From Phaeocystidibacter sp965659415 (GTDB lineage Bacteria; Bacteroidota; Bacteroidia; Flavobacteriales; Schleiferiaceae), in assembly GCA_965659415.1 (NCBI GenBank), contig CBFHVA010000014.1:7915-71914 (forward strand): a DNA stretch of 64,000 nt. The letters are read 5' to 3'. Positions 62,101 to 64,000 of the stretch are shown here, piece after piece (within the stretch, counting starts at the first letter, position 1; every line of letters starts with the position of its first letter). Below the pieces are notes generated by a model. The model searched no databases and was not told the origin of the DNA. It saw only the letters and a list, made by a program, of their open reading frames with translations. The translations under genes and the position numbers were made by a program.

Positions 62101-62563
62101 GATTTGTAGATTAAAATCCCTTCGGTTTATTTACGAAGTTAGATAATAAAATCGTTTGATGTCCACAACTTTTTGATTTAATTCGGTTGTCTTTTCGAGG
62201 GCCGGAGAGCGAGGGATTACTCCTTCCGCTGGGCTTCAGTCGTGATCCGAAGAGGGTAACCTACAAAACTTGAAAACTACGGCTGCTCGTTCCTCGCATC
62301 CTAGTTTTTTGATTTAACGAACCGCTTAAAAGCAAGCTATACGCGGTTCGTTAAATCAAAAAACCCTGACCGCTTGCGCGTCAGGGTTTTCAAGTTTTGC
62401 GGAGAGGGAGGGAAATGAACCTCTCTTATATCGTCCTGAAAATCAGTATTTCAGAGCCTTGCTTCTCAGAAGGGTTACGATTTGGAAACTTCTCAACGTA
62501 GAGGGCTTCTCGCTCAGAAGTTCTCAATTCTCTCGAAAGATAATAAATTGCTATCTAAATGGA
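62101..62563. other. Gene-poor region with nested inverted repeats
   Basis: A 463-base stretch with no gene. A perfect 22-bp inverted repeat (62304-62325 with 62343-62364, loop 17 bases) is nested inside a perfect 14-bp one (62264-62277 with 62386-62399). Between the right arms lies CCTGAC/GTCAGG, which with the following TTTT resembles a terminator. A tRNA-like 3' remnant follows at 62398-62424. CTGAAA/TTTCAG (62440-62457) is a further weak hairpin. Confidence 0.6.
62398..62424 (-). other. Possible tRNA-Ser 3'-end remnant
   Basis: On the minus strand the sequence ends CCCTCCCTCTCCGCA, like the T-arm/acceptor end of a serine tRNA, but the T-loop reads TTCATTT instead of TTCGAAT and no matching 5' half is found. 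The downstream CCTGAC/GTCAGG hairpin with T-run would be the old tRNA terminator. A tRNA 3' end of this kind is a usual integration target. Confidence 0.4.
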
Positions 62564-63022
62564 TCAACAAGACCACTTCTTACTTCGCAATATTCCGAAG
62601 TGCGATGAATATTGAGCTAACGTAAATTGATAGTGTGCTATCTTTGGGTGGGTACCAGGGGTTCGAGTCCCCCTCTCACCGACCCAGCTTACGACACTCT
62701 CACGATTGTCCTTCAGGACATCCTGAAAGGCCTTATTTCCTCCTAGGGCTTGTTGCAGTAGGTTTATGAAAGACCGAAACGCCTGTTCAAATGCAGAATC
62801 TCTTTGCATGCGCTCATTCAGTTTAGAATAAATGTGCTGCATGAATTTGTCGCTGTTGGAGTTTTCATGACCTAGAACCTTTAAGGAGTTCAACTGACGC
62901 CACCTGTTAGAAGTGGAATAAGGTATAGTCTTTCGAATCTCTCCATCTAGCAATTCTTTTTCTGCTCCCAATGCATAGGCCAGTTTGTACTCGTTGGGAT
63001 ATCTGGAATTTCCATGTGCCAT
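62564..63022 (-). CDS. Transposase-like N-terminal fragment fused to tRNA-derived sequence
   Basis: Open frame of 152 residues. The first ~70 residues, with YKLAYALGAEKELLDGEIRK and IPYSTSNRWRQL, resemble the helix-turn-helix start of Bacteroidota integrase-type transposases (from memory), followed by a helical stretch. No DDE catalytic domain follows. From about residue 112 the translation (VGERGTRTPGTHPK) is simply the reverse of a tRNA T-arm and acceptor end, a well-known artefact pattern. It is therefore probably a truncated transposase gene ending at a recombination junction near 62690. Function unlikely. Confidence 0.4.
   Translation of the reverse strand: MAHGNSRYPNEYKLAYALGAEKELLDGEIRKTIPYSTSNRWRQLNSLKVLGHENSNSDKFMQHIYSKLNERMQRDSAFEQAFRSFINLLQQALGGNKAFQDVLKDNRESVVSWVGERGTRTPGTHPKIAHYQFTLAQYSSHFGILRSKKWSC
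62648..62682 (+). other. tRNA 3'-end fragment (T-arm and acceptor strand)
   Basis: AGGGGTTCGAGTCCCCC forms a complete T-arm with an intact TTCGAGT loop, followed by TCTCACCGA as the 3' acceptor strand and discriminator. No D-arm, anticodon arm or 5' acceptor strand precedes it. A serine- or leucine-type tRNA is likely. It marks an attachment-site-like junction. Confidence 0.6.
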
Positions 63023-63855
63023 CTTCTTTGATTTAGTATTATACTAATTAGAAGATAGCCCATCTGTAAGTTGATTCTCGAGTTACTTAAAAGGTATTAC
63101 TTTTGAAATGGTATGAATCCGGGCAATTCTGAGAAGACAAGTCCTCTACTTCTCAGATAGCTAATTCGTAACCCCTCTGAGAAGCACTAAGTCTTTTCAA
63201 TTGACTTTCAGAATGATACAAGAGATAGTTCAGGACCGACTATCTCCACGGCAGAATGGTGCGGAAATTTGTGGTTGTGGTCTTGAATTGCTTGGTGTAG
63301 GTATTTATTGAGGGGGTCCCCCGACCCCCTCCCTAATATCAAGGTACGAACACATGACCCCCTAGTCGTATAGTAAACGCATACAAACGGCTAGTTTTAA
63401 ACATGGAGGTAGAAATTGAAGTTTCTCTTCTGAGATAGGGATGCCAGCCATTCAAAAGGCATAACTTGAGATCGGGGTGGGGTTAGGGGCCCCCTCAACA
63501 ACCACCGCCCCTCTCATGACGTTCTCCCTGCATTTAGTTCAATATTCTCAACATCCAATTAAATACCGTACCTTTGTCGCTCATATCCTTAGCGGGTCAA
63601 TGATCATTATCATTCCCTTCGAAACGATTTAGCTAAGTATTTGAAGAATTAGCTAGAATCTTGCCCGTATCGATCACGCATCACTTTTATCGCACTAAAC
63701 CACAACTGCAGATCCGAAGTCATCGGCTCTGAACAGCGATATTCCCTTGCGCACTATACTCCTAGATCAATAATATCTGGGATCCACGGAAAGCTTTATT
63801 CTGCGGAAGCATTACACCTGTTTCTTTTATTAAGGTGTTCACTTGTCAATATATC
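63023..63855. other. Gene-poor region with short repeats
   Basis: An 833-base stretch with no convincing gene. TCTGAGAAG or its complement occurs at 63128-63136, 63149-63156 (one base shorter) and 63176-63184. A perfect hairpin GAGGGGGTC-CCCC-GACCCCCTC lies at 63310-63331. TTGAGGGGG (63308-63316) and CCCCCTCAA (63490-63498) form terminal inverted repeats of a 191-base segment that could be a MITE-like remnant. The last ~300 bases before 63856 show nothing that I can identify. Confidence 0.5.
63308..63498. mobile_element. Possible MITE-like segment
   Basis: A 191-base non-coding segment whose ends are inverted repeats, TTGAGGGGGTCCCC on the left against GGGGCCCCCTCAA on the right (one extra base). 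No target-site duplication is clear and no second copy is in this window, so it may be coincidence in a G/C-run-rich stretch. Confidence 0.3.
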
Positions 63856-64000
63856 ATGACTACACGATCTAAAAGACCAACCCAAAAAGGTGGTCAAAGA
63901 AATAATAACCAACGCAAACCGGCTAAGGCCAAGAAAAGCACGATCGATATCGATCAGCTCACACAAAAGGCCACTCAACAGCCGGTAAGTGTTGCCTATC
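63856..64000 (+). CDS. N-terminus of a probable DEAD-box RNA helicase, cut by the window end
   Basis: ATG at 63856, open to the end: 48 residues visible. The start is a basic, Asn/Gln/Lys-rich tail (MTTRSKRPTQKGGQRNNNQR), followed by KKSTIDIDQLTQKA and SVAY. The tail followed by a short STID-type motif resembles the N-terminal extension of Bacteroidota DEAD/DEAH-box RNA helicases ahead of their Q-motif. The helicase core lies outside the window, so the assignment is by resemblance only. Confidence 0.5.
   Translation, partial: MTTRSKRPTQKGGQRNNNQRKPAKAKKSTIDIDQLTQKATQQPVSVAY

Noticed and set aside
62639..62646. TATCTTTG as a promoter for the tRNA-like fragment
   Set aside because: It matches the -7 consensus but is directly abutted to a fragment without any 5' half and has no -33 TTG at proper spacing; it may be a relic.
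63300..63335. GAGGGGGTC/GACCCCCTC hairpin as an intrinsic terminator
   Set aside because: There is no T-run on either side and no gene ends nearby.
63796..63978. A 60-codon minus-strand open frame at the right end
   Set aside because: It lies opposite the DEAD-box-like N-terminus and has no family features.
1..64000. CRISPR array, prophage, restriction-modification or toxin-antitoxin system
   Set aside because: No regularly spaced direct repeats, phage structural genes, methyltransferase/endonuclease pairs or small overlapping toxin-antitoxin pairs were seen; the two helicase genes lack defence-type neighbours.

Overview
The window is one stretch of chromosome from a member of the Bacteroidota, most likely a marine Flavobacteriales lineage of the Cryomorphaceae/Schleiferiaceae kind. 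The signs are TAnnTTTG-type -7 promoter elements, many lipoproteins with a Cys lipobox, a type IX secretion/gliding C-terminal domain, a eukaryote/archaeal-type ProRS, a fused isobutyryl-CoA mutase and FadL-like and PorT-like outer membrane barrels. Base composition is moderate (mid-40s % GC by eye). The genus-level placement is inference.

Layout. 0-4.5 kb (minus): folE-cysS-yidD-propeller lipoprotein-lgt. 4.6-12.6 kb: a KAS III-like synthase, a large secreted BNR/sortilin-like propeller, a TPR protein that is the stump of a deleted hybrid kinase, a FadL-like porin and a Ser/Arg-rich lipoprotein. 12.6-16.1 kb (plus): proS, an unknown gene, tRNA-Glu, rpsT, radC. 16.1-19.9 kb: a small glycan/envelope operon (UDP-GlcNAc 2-epimerase, unknown, polysaccharide deacetylase-like, FemAB-like). 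19.9-27.5 kb: oxyR, a DASS transporter, rdgB, rsmD with its DUF3822 neighbour, a RecD-like helicase, yjjG. 27.6-31.6 kb: a tightly coupled operon of three lipoproteins, a DUF1501 protein and a cytochrome-c-like lipoprotein, carrying one frameshift and three in-frame stops. 31.8-37.6 kb: icmF, then an H-NOX gas sensor overlapping its hybrid histidine kinase. 37.6-43.5 kb: Pif1-like helicase, a peroxiredoxin-like lipoprotein, a YpdA-type flavin reductase, exonuclease III. 43.7 kb: a 19-codon ORF whose codons can pair with the 5' arm of a following terminator. 43.9-49 kb: O-antigen ligase-like protein, rplI-rpsR-rpsF and a dnaX gene split across two frames at an A10 tract. 49.3-57.1 kb: M15 peptidase, three sulfotransferases, two GT2 glycosyltransferases and a Wzm/Wzt ABC exporter, which together look like a sulfated surface glycan locus. 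57.1-62.1 kb: a T9SS-sorted surface protein, an interrupted metallo-beta-lactamase-fold gene and envelope proteins. 62.1-63.85 kb: gene-poor, with tRNA 3'-end remnants, a transposase-like fragment, nested inverted repeats and a possible MITE-like element, so probably an old integration site. The window ends inside the start of a probable DEAD-box helicase gene.

The points most worth following are the dnaX slippery site, which has the same A AAA AAG AG core as Escherichia coli dnaX but with the long product in the -1 frame, the multiply interrupted DUF1501 operon, the leader ORF/terminator arrangement at 43.7 kb, and the H-NOX/kinase pair. No CRISPR array, rRNA, intact prophage or recognisable dedicated defence system was seen.
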